From assembly GCF_000737695.1 (NCBI RefSeq), contig NZ_JPRM01000030.1, positions 1 through 47,807 on the forward strand: 47,807 nt of DNA, written 5' to 3'. The notes under the pieces were generated by a model. The model had not been told where the DNA came from. It did not search any database and worked only from the letters and a program-made list of their open reading frames with translations. The position numbers were made by a program, and so were the translations under genes. Positions 40,827-47,807 of this stretch are shown piece after piece. How positions within the stretch are numbered: the first letter of the stretch is position 1; every line of letters begins with the position of its first letter. The stretch is from Flavobacterium hydatis. Its GTDB lineage: Bacteria; Bacteroidota; Bacteroidia; Flavobacteriales; Flavobacteriaceae.

Positions 40827-40964
40827 TTATCTGCTTATTCTGCATTTATCACTGCAATATTTCACTTCGTCCCAGATTTTTTCCCATTTTTTTCTCCACG
40901 CAAATGGGCTCTGGCAAACAATGCAGATTTTAGTGGGCAGGTTTTGTTTTTTAACTCCTCTCAT
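40827..40964 (-). CDS. DUF2256 small cysteine-rich protein
   Basis: 45 residues starting MRGVKKQNLPTKICIVCQSP, followed by FAWRKKWEKIWDEVKYCSDK and CR, the DUF2256 signature with two CxxC/CxxxC cysteine pairs (C14, C17, C37, C41) likely binding zinc. It was missed by length filters. The ATG overlaps the end of the photolyase gene by 14 bp, so it is the last gene of that operon. DUF2256 genes are often next to photolyase/cryptochrome genes; function unknown. Confidence 0.85.
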   Translation of the reverse strand: MRGVKKQNLPTKICIVCQSPFAWRKKWEKIWDEVKYCSDKCRISR

Positions 40965-42378
40965 TTTTTTGTTTATTTCTAAAACTCCAAACAATATCAC
41001 TGGCGTATTTTCGAGTTTGTTCTATGTCAACTATAGGCTCTGGATAATCTCTACCTATTTCGCATTTGTAAAATTGCTGCTCAATAAGATTTAATTTCCA
41101 TGGTTCATGAATTAATTGTGGTGGAATTTCAGCCAGCTCAGGCAGCCATTTCTTTATAAATATGCCCTCTGAATCGTGCTGCTGTGAATTTTTTACGGGA
41201 TTATAAATTCTAATGGTATTGCCTGTTGTTGTACCGGCCTGCATCTGAATCTGCGGATAATGAATTCCGGGTTCATAATCTAAAAACTGTCTTGCCAAGA
41301 AATGAAGGTCCCGCCAGTCCTGCCACAAATTGAATGTAAAAAAGGAAACCAGCATGGCACGCATTCTAAAGTTGATATAACCTGTCTGGACTAAACATCG
41401 CATACAGGCATCAACAATAGGAACGCCGGTTTTACCTTCCTGCCAGGCTTTTATATAGATTTCGTTTTTTGGCTTGACCAAGGAATCGTAATCTTTGTTT
41501 ATATTTTCAAATTCAATTTGACAGTCATTTTCAAATTTTTGCATAAAATGGCAATGCCAGTGAAGTCTGGAAACAAAATTTAGCATGGCTCTTTTGTTGT
41601 ATGATGTTTCATAAAACTGATTGGTATATTGATACACCATTCGCATGCTTATGTTTCCATAGGTTAAATAAGGCGATAAACGGCTGCAGCCTTTTCGACT
41701 TAAAGCTGGTTTGGAAATGTGCTTGCTGTAATTTACGTGTCTTTCTTTTGCAAAACTTTCTAAATATCGCCAGGCCCAATATTCGCCACCTTGTTGAAAA
41801 TTTTTATTTCGGTTTGTAATTTCATTCGAAAGTACTCTTCCTTTTAGTTTTTGATAAAAATCAGGATCTAAATTTTCAAATTTAAAAGTATTCAGGTCAA
41901 TCATTTTAGGAATTGCGCGCATTGTTTCTTCCCAGCGCTTATCCCAATCTTGTTTTGATCGCAGCTTTCTGATAACACCATGGAGCTGAGATTGTTTCCA
42001 AAGAATTTTATGATCATCAAAAAAAAACTGCATGGCAATATCCCTGTCAAAAGTGACTTTGTTGCCAATTTCCTGATGCGAAAACACTGTTTGAACCTCA
42101 TAAAGACTGCATAAGTGCTCAAAAACAGTCTGGACTTGGTTATGAAAATAATAAATCTGCGCAGCAAATGATTTTAATTTAGACTGCATTTCCTTTAAGG
42201 ATTCATAAACAAACCGCCAATGACGGACATCAGCATCATCGCAAGTCATTATTGAGGGTTCAAAAAAATAAACCAAAAGAAGAGGGATATTTTCCTGCTG
42301 TGCCATAAAAAGAGGTTCGTGATCTGTAAAACGCAGATCACGTTTGAACCACATAATATTTATCTTTTTTTTATTCAA
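40951..42378 (-). CDS. Cryptochrome/photolyase family protein
   Basis: 475 residues. The N-terminal alpha/beta antenna-binding domain (IMWFKRDLRFTDHEPLFMA) is followed by a helical FAD domain (from about 210) with GCSRLSPYLTYGNISMRMVY, NFVSRLHWHCHFMQKFE, GYINFRMRAMLVSFFTFNLW and FLDYEPGIHYPQIQMQ. These contain the FAD-contact and electron-transfer Trp positions of the family. It either repairs UV-made pyrimidine dimers with blue light or acts as a cryptochrome. It overlaps the flavin reductase stop by 4 bp (ATGA) and lies in an operon with DUF2805, DUF2452, flavin reductase and DUF2256 genes. Confidence 0.9.
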   Translation of the reverse strand: MNKKKINIMWFKRDLRFTDHEPLFMAQQENIPLLLVYFFEPSIMTCDDADVRHWRFVYESLKEMQSKLKSFAAQIYYFHNQVQTVFEHLCSLYEVQTVFSHQEIGNKVTFDRDIAMQFFFDDHKILWKQSQLHGVIRKLRSKQDWDKRWEETMRAIPKMIDLNTFKFENLDPDFYQKLKGRVLSNEITNRNKNFQQGGEYWAWRYLESFAKERHVNYSKHISKPALSRKGCSRLSPYLTYGNISMRMVYQYTNQFYETSYNKRAMLNFVSRLHWHCHFMQKFENDCQIEFENINKDYDSLVKPKNEIYIKAWQEGKTGVPIVDACMRCLVQTGYINFRMRAMLVSFFTFNLWQDWRDLHFLARQFLDYEPGIHYPQIQMQAGTTTGNTIRIYNPVKNSQQHDSEGIFIKKWLPELAEIPPQLIHEPWKLNLIEQQFYKCEIGRDYPEPIVDIEQTRKYASDIVWSFRNKQKNERS

Positions 42379-43025
42379 CTTTTAAGCAGTGATTTAATTT
42401 CCTTATCGGGCTTTGCATAGCTAAATCGGTCTAACTGCATGGTTTTATGATAGCTGTCCAGACCGGAACAAGTAACGGTATTGGCTTTTTCTAAATCGAG
42501 GAAACCATCCTCAGACAAGCAGTCTTCGGGAATAAAAATCTGGACTATTTCCCCGATAATCATAGTAGTATTATTGATTGAAATGGCTGTTTTTTCTTTA
42601 AATTTAATGCCTAACTGTACGTTGCTTTCGAGTACAAAAGGAGCTGGAAAGTTATTTTTATATTCCGCACTGAGTCCTGCAGCATCAAATTCTGAAATTT
42701 CTTTATTGTATCTCGCTGATGTCTGATGTGCCTGCTTGTAGATCTGTTCATTGATATGATTAATGGTATAGAATCCTGTATCTAAAATATTTCTCATGGT
42801 ATCACGCTCGGGCGGGCTGGGGCGAAAAATCATACCTATTAATGGAGGATTTGCTCCAATATGAAAAAAAGAACTAAAAATGGATAAATTAGTATTTCCC
42901 TGTACATCAGAAGTTCCTACCAATGCCACACTTTTAAAACCGCCTAAACTATTGATTAAATGCACGGCAGTTTGCTTTTCCATTTTTTCCAGATCACTGG
43001 TTTTAAAATTTATTTTGTTTTTCAT
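42375..43025 (-). CDS. Flavin reductase-like FMN-binding split-barrel protein
   Basis: 216 residues. N-terminal FKSVALVGTSDVQGNTNLSI, SSFFHIGANPPLIGMIFRPS and NILDTGFYTINHI are the FMN-binding strands of the flavin reductase family. No membrane segment or signal. It could supply or accept reduced flavin, and its place in front of the photolyase gene (4-bp overlap) suggests a flavin link, but substrate is unknown. A stretch of 30 bp separates it from the DUF2452 gene upstream. Confidence 0.85.
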   Translation of the reverse strand: MKNKINFKTSDLEKMEKQTAVHLINSLGGFKSVALVGTSDVQGNTNLSIFSSFFHIGANPPLIGMIFRPSPPERDTMRNILDTGFYTINHINEQIYKQAHQTSARYNKEISEFDAAGLSAEYKNNFPAPFVLESNVQLGIKFKEKTAISINNTTMIIGEIVQIFIPEDCLSEDGFLDLEKANTVTCSGLDSYHKTMQLDRFSYAKPDKEIKSLLKS

Positions 43026-43055
43026 TAGTAGAAATTTATTAAAAAATGCAACTTT

Positions 43056-43457
43056 TCAATTGATGAGTATCCATTTTTTATCACTGTTAAGTCTAAAAGT
43101 AGCAATATGTTCCTTATTCCATTCTTTGGGTCCTATAAGTGAGAGAAAATCAAAACCGTCTGCATCTTTATATAAGTGATATATTTCACCTACAATAGGT
43201 TCAAAAGAAAATCTGGCATTGTATACCAATTCATTCCATTGGAATTCTTCGATTAAATCCTGGTATTGCATTTTTAGTTCATTGAATTTACTTTCAAACT
43301 CTTTGTTTACCTTATTTAGGCCCATGCCTTTCCATCCTGCTAAATCATCTGCTTTTATTACCGGTGCGCCAACATTTGTAGCATATGGCAATAGGCTTGC
43401 ATTATAACCATGCTCAGAAGAAAATACTACATTATCGGGTTTATCTTTTTTTATCAT
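43056..43457 (-). CDS. DUF2452 protein
   Basis: 133 residues, no signal. It matches the DUF2452 pattern: PDNVVFSSEHGYNASLLPYA, TNVGAPVIKADDLAGWK, FEPIVGEIYHLYKDADGFDF, FLSLIGPKEWN. No catalytic motif is apparent. Its start lies 15 bp downstream of the DUF2805 stop and its end 30 bp before the flavin reductase gene, so it belongs to the photolyase operon. Function unknown; family members have been seen near light-response genes. Confidence 0.8.
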   Translation of the reverse strand: MIKKDKPDNVVFSSEHGYNASLLPYATNVGAPVIKADDLAGWKGMGLNKVNKEFESKFNELKMQYQDLIEEFQWNELVYNARFSFEPIVGEIYHLYKDADGFDFLSLIGPKEWNKEHIATFRLNSDKKWILIN

Positions 43458-43472
43458 CTTCGAATATTTTTA

Positions 43473-43739
43473 TTAACGCTTAGATATTTTATTATTTGAA
43501 ATTGCTCTTTGCCTGTTACATTTAAATCTTTCTATTGTTTCGGCTCTCTTTGCAGCGTGTTTTGTTTTACAATTTTCAACTCGAATGCGCCATAATTTAT
43601 AACTGCTGAATTTTAGCTCTTTTTTCATTAAAGCTTTCACATCGGCTTCTGAAAGATGAAATTGAAATTTTATTGCATCAAAAGGTGTTCGGTCTTCCCA
43701 TGCCATTTCTATAATTCTATCGATCTGAATTTCATTCAT
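43473..43739 (-). CDS. DUF2805 / TIGR03643-like small protein
   Basis: 88 residues. IDRIIEMAWEDRTPFDAIKF, QFHLSEADVKALMKKELKFS and SSYKLWRIRVENCKTKHAAK are the hallmark of DUF2805 proteins, which look like small helix-turn-helix proteins. The frame extends 13 codons further upstream (to 43778), but the family starts near MNEIQIDRI, so ATG 43739 is used. First gene of the photolyase operon. Confidence 0.82.
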   Translation of the reverse strand: MNEIQIDRIIEMAWEDRTPFDAIKFQFHLSEADVKALMKKELKFSSYKLWRIRVENCKTKHAAKRAETIERFKCNRQRAISNNKISKR

Positions 43740-43810
43740 TACACCATTATCGATTTTTACAATGATTGACTTTATCATATTTTGTTTAACAGTTATTAAA
43801 TAACATTAAA

Positions 43811-43818
43811 CAAAAATA
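43811..43818 (-). promoter_or_regulatory. Candidate -7 element of the photolyase operon
   Basis: TATTTTTG on the minus strand fits TAnnTTTG, 72 bp before the preferred start at 43739 and 33 bp before the alternative ATG at 43778. Confidence 0.4.
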
Positions 43819-44281
43819 ATACTTTTAAAGTTATGAGAGAATTGATAATACATTAAATCTTAAACCAATAAATATAATCTAAAAGATGGGAAGAAATTCT
43901 ATTTTATAAATTGATAAAAAATCCAGGCCACAATTCTTTATTTCTAGAATTCCAGCTTTTAAGTACTTAAAAGGGCTAAAAGAATAACATTTGATTTTTA
44001 AAGTTTATAATCAATTGATTAAAATTACTTAATTGAAAACTTGGAGTACCAAAGATAAAGAAGAAGAAATTTAGGCTATACATTACATGTTTGCTTTGAT
44101 TTTGAATAAAACAGCGAAATTATTTTGACAAAAGTAAATTGCGCAAAAAATATTACTTCAAAATACTCATCCATAATACCTTTTACTTAGTCCGATTTTA
44201 TTTTACTTTATTTTTTGACTTCTTTTAAAACCAAAAAGAATATTAAAGCGTAAATGACTTTATAACTTAAAAAAAGTAATT
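43819..44281. other. Intergenic region without recognised content
   Basis: AT-rich, no ORF, repeat or hairpin that I could support. It must carry the fasciclin gene promoter, which I could not place. Confidence 0.4.
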
Positions 44282-44836
44282 ATGAAAACTAGAAAATTTT
44301 TAGCAGCGGCAATCCTGGCATTAGGATTTGGATCTACATCATTTGCACAAAAAACTGTAATGGTTGGTGGAGCGGCTATGTATCCTAATAAAAATATTAT
44401 AGAAAATGCTGTAAACTCAAAGGATCATACCACCTTGGTAGCAGCAGTAAAAGCAGCAGGATTAGTTGAAACTTTACAAAGTAAAGGGCCATTTACTGTT
44501 TTTGCACCAACAAATGAAGCATTTAATAAATTGCCGGCTGGAACTGTTGAAACATTATTGAAACCTGAGAATATTAAATCATTACAAACCATATTGACAT
44601 ATCATGTAGTGGCCGGTAAAATGAATAGTTCTGATATTGCAAAAGCAATAAAAGCTGGTAAAGGAAAAGCTGCTTTAAAAACAGTGAGCGGCGGAACTCT
44701 AACTGCCTGGATGGATGGAAAAGATTTGTACATTAGCGACGAAAGCGGCAATAAGGCTAAAGTTACAACTTCAGATGTAAATCAATCTAATGGTGTTATA
44801 CATGTAGTGGACACAGTACTGCTTCCAAAAATGTAA
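44282..44836 (+). CDS. Fasciclin (FAS1) domain exported protein
   Basis: 184 residues with a signal peptide (FLAAAILALGFGSTSFAQ). One FAS1 domain: TLVAAVKAAGLVETLQSKGP, the H1 motif FTVFAPTNEAFNKLPAGTVE, the H2 motif LQTILTYHVVAGKMNSSDIA and the end VNQSNGVIHVVDTVLLPK. FAS1 proteins mediate adhesion or matrix contacts at the cell surface. It is a single-gene unit with a terminator directly after it. Confidence 0.95.
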   Translation: MKTRKFLAAAILALGFGSTSFAQKTVMVGGAAMYPNKNIIENAVNSKDHTTLVAAVKAAGLVETLQSKGPFTVFAPTNEAFNKLPAGTVETLLKPENIKSLQTILTYHVVAGKMNSSDIAKAIKAGKGKAALKTVSGGTLTAWMDGKDLYISDESGNKAKVTTSDVNQSNGVIHVVDTVLLPKM

Positions 44837-44863
44837 TTTGCTAAAAATAAATTACAATTATAT

Positions 44864-44891
44864 AAAAAGCTCTGAAATTTCAGGGCTTTTT
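44864..44891 (+). terminator. Terminator of the fasciclin gene
   Basis: AAAAAGCTCTGAAA pairs with TTTCAGGGCTTTTT, 28 bp after the stop codon, with one internal T/G mismatch. Confidence 0.8.
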
Positions 44892-45093
44892 ATATAATTA
44901 CTATGCGATACAATAATAATAGTCGATTGTAAAAGAGATTCTGCTTAACATTTTATTGCCAGCTCAAAACTTTACATATATGGAGCTGATATCTTTTTTT
45001 ACAAAAAAATTAAGGGCTATCTCATTTTACTTTAAATAAATTAAAATTATAAGATTGCAATTTATGGTAAAATCATATATAAAACTATACATT

Positions 45094-45212
45094 TTTTCAT
45101 CAATCCCCAACAGGACATCTAAACCAAATTGTTGAAGCCATCTTAAGACAGGTCCTACATCCAGTAAGCCAATCTCTTCAAATCTTCCATAAAATGTATA
45201 GAAATTTGTCCC
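45094..45212 (-). pseudogene. Decayed repeat B2 (peptide motif FGLDV.LGID)
   Basis: Second copy of the fragment at 30702-30822. On the minus strand it reads YGRFEEIGLLDVGPVLRWL, then QQFGLDVLLGIDEKM inside a 70-codon frame (45027-45239) without recognised start or end domains. Conserved at both DNA level (CATCAATCCCCAAC, AATCTCTTCAAA) and peptide level. Not a complete gene. Confidence 0.5.
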
Positions 45213-45734
45213 TTCGAGGTCCCCCGACAGGACATACAAATCGCTTATTTTTTATAACTAGGTACTAGTTAAACAGTAAAAAAACGAATAAAAAGAGTCA
45301 GATTAGAAATGGACTTAAATTAAGATAATTCAATATTATTAATTACATATCCAGAAATTAAATTTCCATATTGTAATCACCCAATCTTTAAAAAAAAACT
45401 TCAAAAAATTGGTATATATATAATTTTTTCCTCTTGAGTTTTCGTTTTCAAATCTTGAAATAATGTAATCATATTTAAAACTGTAAATATGTTTAATGAA
45501 AAGTTCAATCTGAAAAATCTGTGTAAGTGACAATTCTATTTAACCGTAAATATTAAGTATTTTTGGTATATTTGTAGTACAAAAAAGAATAATAGTACTG
45601 TCAGTTATTCGTTAGTGTTTTAATTTTTGTGCATGATTTGTTGAAATAGTAAAATTGAATTTGGGTGCAGAATCGGTGCATTAGGTTCAAGACATTTATA
45701 AATACGTAGCAAAGACGGGATCTAAACACATAAA
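45213..45734. other. Intergenic region with orphan promoter element
   Basis: No supported gene. It contains a TATATTTG element at 45567-45574 on the plus strand that would drive a short transcript reading into the truncated tRNA end and the terminator at 45824-45857. Confidence 0.35.
45567..45574 (+). promoter_or_regulatory. Orphan -7 element TATATTTG
   Basis: Exact TAnnTTTG match without a clear -33. No ORF follows; with the terminator 250-290 bp downstream it could define a non-coding transcript. Confidence 0.35.
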
Positions 45735-45756
45735 GTTCGAATCCTGCTCTCCCCAC
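45735..45756 (+). other. Truncated tRNA 3' end (likely attachment-site scar)
   Basis: GTTCGAATCCTGCTCTCCCCAC is a T-loop, distal T-stem and acceptor 3' strand of a tRNA. The 5' half of the T-stem that should precede it (GCAGG) is absent, and no tRNA body is present upstream. Integrative elements leave such 3'-end duplicates at the far end of their insertions. The identity of the tRNA is not clear, and no integrase is in the window. Confidence 0.55.
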
Positions 45757-45823
45757 GAAAAGGGGAAAAGAAGTGAAAAAGGCAACTTTAACAATCTTTT
45801 CAGAAAACCCGAAAACGTGTTAA

Positions 45824-45857
45824 AACCTGCAAATCCAAGGATTCGCAGGTTTTTTTG
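45824..45857 (+). terminator. Intrinsic terminator after the tRNA remnant
   Basis: AAACCTGCAAATCC, loop AA, GGATTCGCAGGTTTTTTT: a 12-bp stem with one mismatch and a T-run. Confidence 0.75.
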
Positions 45858-45933
45858 TTTTAAAGCACTTTTCAATCTTTATAAAAATACTCAAAAGTTT
45901 TGTGGCAAAATCGTGGCACATTTGGGTTGGAGG

Positions 45934-45963
45934 AATCGGAACATGATTACTCCTGTTCCGATT
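45934..45963. terminator. Inverted repeat downstream of the PhoD-like gene
   Basis: AATCGGAACA, loop TGATTACTCC, TGTTCCGATT is a 10-bp perfect stem 60 bp beyond the stop of the minus-strand phosphatase gene. It could terminate that transcript. Confidence 0.5.
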
Positions 45964-46022
45964 TAATTCGCTCATTTTTTTGACACTTCTGGGAAAAATT
46001 CAACCAGTGTCAAATGAAATTT

Positions 46023-47774
46023 CTATGCTATAGTATATTTTTTTTCTGTAATAGTATTAGTCGTTTCAGTTGTTACATTATCTACAAATCGCCATTCAGC
46101 TTCAGAACCAGATAAGGTAAATTTAAGATATGTATATCCTCGCTTATATAAATTTGCATATTCTAAATCATCTATCAGCACTGTAAATGCCTGTGCTAAT
46201 TCTACAGCCTTTTTAGGGTCGGATGTAATTCCAAGATATGCCTCCAATCCTGGCGATGAAACTGAACTGCAAGCTATTTCAGTACCTATAAAATTTCCTT
46301 GCATATTGGTAAGTTTACCCATCCACGCATTATGAGTATCTCCAGCCAGTACCACAACATTTTTTCCAGAAAGTATACTATACAATTGTTCTCTTTCTGC
46401 AAAATAACCATCCCAGGCATCCAGATTATATGGCAAAGTTGTCGTGACTCTCGCAATTTCCTGAGCCGTTAAAGATGGATCACTTTGTTTATGTCTCATT
46501 TTAATAACAACAAGTTCGGAGATTGCACTAATAAGAGCCTGCATAGTTGCTGGCTGTGCACTTCCGAAATGATCTACTTCTGCCAACACTTGGTTCAAAA
46601 GCAGCAGCAGTTCTGCAGGAATCAGCATTTTTGTCATCAGGATCTGCTGACCTAATACTTTCCATTTAGCAGTATCTGCATTGATCTGCGATCCCAGCCA
46701 TGTCATTTGTTCGCTTCCAATTAATTTTCTGCTTGTGCTTAACAAATCTGTTCTAAATTTTGTCTGATTAAAACTTCCACCATTATCAATATAATCAGAA
46801 TAACTCATCTGCTTATCTCTTGCTATAACTCTAGTATCCATCATATAAAGTGAAAGAATATTACCGAAATTAAAACTTCTATAAATTCTAAGATCTTTTC
46901 CTGTTTTAAGCGGAATATATTCGCTGTAGGCCTGAAAAGCCGCCATTTTTCTCATCTGAAAATCTCCTTCATTAGGCTGATGATTTTCTGCACCTGATTT
47001 ATAGGTATCATTAGCAAACTCATGGTCATCCCAGACACATATAAAAGGTTTTTTCTGATGAAGAAGCTGAAGGTTTTTATCTCCTCTATATTGTCTGTAA
47101 CGTTCTCTGTAATCACTGATACTTATAATCTCTCTAGCTGGTTTATGTTCTCTGCCCAACGGGTTGGTAAAGGGATTTGTTCCATACTTTCCTGGCGCAT
47201 ATTCGTAAATATAATCTCCAAGATGAACCACTACATCGGCATCTGAAGAAGCAATCGCACCATACACATTAAAAAGTCCTGCCGGAAAATTAGAACAGGA
47301 AACAACAGCCATTTTAACATCACTTACCATATCTGTTTTAGACGGCAGCGTTCGTGTTTCTCCAGTAACAGTTGCCTGTTTGGTTTTGGCATTATAAAAT
47401 CTATAATAATATTTTGTATTAGAGGTAATATTCTGAACATCTACCGCTATTGTAAAATCATTCGTGGAAGATGCTCCGGCCTGTCCTTTTCTTAATACGT
47501 CCGAAAACCCGGCATCCTTACTGAGCTCCCAGGTAATTTCAGCGTCTGAACCTGTTGAATATCTTGTCCAGATAATCACTCCGGTTTCAGTCGGGTCAAA
47601 ACTGGCTACTCCAGTCTCAAACCCTTCATTTTTCATTCCATCTGGCGCACCGCTATTATCCGATTTATCATCGTCACTACAACTTTCAATAAGTGGGGCG
47701 ATGAAAACTCCTCCAGCGGCCAATAAAGAATTTCTAAGAAACCTTCTTCTGCCTAAATCATTGTTATTTTCCAT
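46023..47774 (-). CDS. PhoD-like alkaline phosphatase/phosphodiesterase, Tat lipoprotein
   Basis: 583 residues, close to the PhoD family length. The N terminus has the twin-arginine motif LGRRRFLRNSLL and then a lipobox (PLIESC, C32), so it is exported folded and lipid-anchored. An N-terminal fibronectin-like domain (FETGVASFDPTETGVIIWTR) precedes the metallophosphatase domain with VVVHLGDYIYEYAPG, IREYRERYRQYR-like SDYRERYRQYRGD, CVWDDHEFANDT and VVLAGDTHNAWMGKL, which supply the metal ligands. It releases phosphate from phosphodiesters or monoesters such as teichoic acid or phospholipid head groups. No co-transcribed gene is visible; the promoter lies at or beyond the right edge. Confidence 0.93.
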   Translation of the reverse strand: MENNNDLGRRRFLRNSLLAAGGVFIAPLIESCSDDDKSDNSGAPDGMKNEGFETGVASFDPTETGVIIWTRYSTGSDAEITWELSKDAGFSDVLRKGQAGASSTNDFTIAVDVQNITSNTKYYYRFYNAKTKQATVTGETRTLPSKTDMVSDVKMAVVSCSNFPAGLFNVYGAIASSDADVVVHLGDYIYEYAPGKYGTNPFTNPLGREHKPAREIISISDYRERYRQYRGDKNLQLLHQKKPFICVWDDHEFANDTYKSGAENHQPNEGDFQMRKMAAFQAYSEYIPLKTGKDLRIYRSFNFGNILSLYMMDTRVIARDKQMSYSDYIDNGGSFNQTKFRTDLLSTSRKLIGSEQMTWLGSQINADTAKWKVLGQQILMTKMLIPAELLLLLNQVLAEVDHFGSAQPATMQALISAISELVVIKMRHKQSDPSLTAQEIARVTTTLPYNLDAWDGYFAEREQLYSILSGKNVVVLAGDTHNAWMGKLTNMQGNFIGTEIACSSVSSPGLEAYLGITSDPKKAVELAQAFTVLIDDLEYANLYKRGYTYLKFTLSGSEAEWRFVDNVTTETTNTITEKKYTIA

Positions 47775-47807
47775 AAAAAAATTTTTATATCAAAAAAACA
47801 ATGTAAT

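Noticed and set aside
45027..45239. 70-codon frame around repeat B2 as a real gene
   Set aside because: No recognisable complete domain, truncated by debris, and a second decayed copy exists at 30.7 kb.
44982..45960. Resident integrative element or prophage
   Set aside because: Only a truncated tRNA end and one decayed peptide fragment are visible; no integrase, capsid or replication gene is present.

Overview
The window looks like chromosome from a Flavobacterium-like member of the Bacteroidota. It is AT-rich, its promoters fit the TAnnTTTG -7 element of the phylum, and Shine-Dalgarno sequences are largely missing. It carries a SusC/SusD pair with a FecI/FecR-type sigma/anti-sigma pair, many exported or lipid-anchored proteins, and a LytTR regulator.

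Layout. (1) 0.03-13.4 kb holds a surface-polysaccharide module. It has a LytTR regulator, a TPR/outer-membrane barrel protein, a glycoside hydrolase, an Ig-like exported protein and a large GT-C-type membrane protein on the minus strand. Divergent from these is an operon of a MOP-type flippase, a GT4 glycosyltransferase and a phosphoreceiver-GT2 fusion. (2) 13.5-22.2 kb holds a dense signalling block: an HPt protein, a histidine kinase, a FIST protein and a very large HNOBA/multi-PAS histidine kinase in one tight operon, then a single-domain response regulator and a GAF histidine kinase. FIST-kinase-HPt is the arrangement of NosP nitric-oxide relays. With the receiver fused to a glycosyltransferase, it suggests post-translational control of polysaccharide synthesis by a phosphorelay. 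(3) 22.5-30.2 kb is a nutrient-uptake locus: exported endonuclease/exonuclease/phosphatase-fold enzyme, SusD, SusC, FecR and ECF sigma factor. (4) 30.2-32.0 kb is a gene graveyard with an IS6-type transposase remnant, a possible tRNA 3'-end scar, a candidate structured RNA, an AAT microsatellite and a decayed repeat. (5) 32.0-39.8 kb is framed by heme genes (hemA and, after an AraC regulator, hemH). Between them lies an exported redox set: a globin-like lipoprotein, an anchored small protein, a DUF5777-like barrel, an OB-fold protein, a c-type cytochrome lipoprotein and tandem YceI proteins. (6) 39.8-43.8 kb has a kinase-dimerisation-only protein, a small unknown and a photolyase/cryptochrome operon (DUF2805, DUF2452, flavin reductase, photolyase, DUF2256). 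(7) 43.8-47.8 kb has a fasciclin protein, a second scarred intergenic region with a truncated tRNA 3' end, and a Tat-exported PhoD-like phosphatase.

The most interesting signal is the combination of (1) and (2): a putative NO- or redox-sensing FIST/HNOBA phosphorelay next to a Pel-like parts list of exopolysaccharide genes, with a receiver domain fused directly to a sugar-transferring enzyme. A second is a two-copy element at 2.9-3.4 kb and 20.1-20.9 kb that keeps a promoter and about 290 bp of transcribed-side sequence, and sits near both ends of this region. All family calls come from reading motifs; no database search was run.
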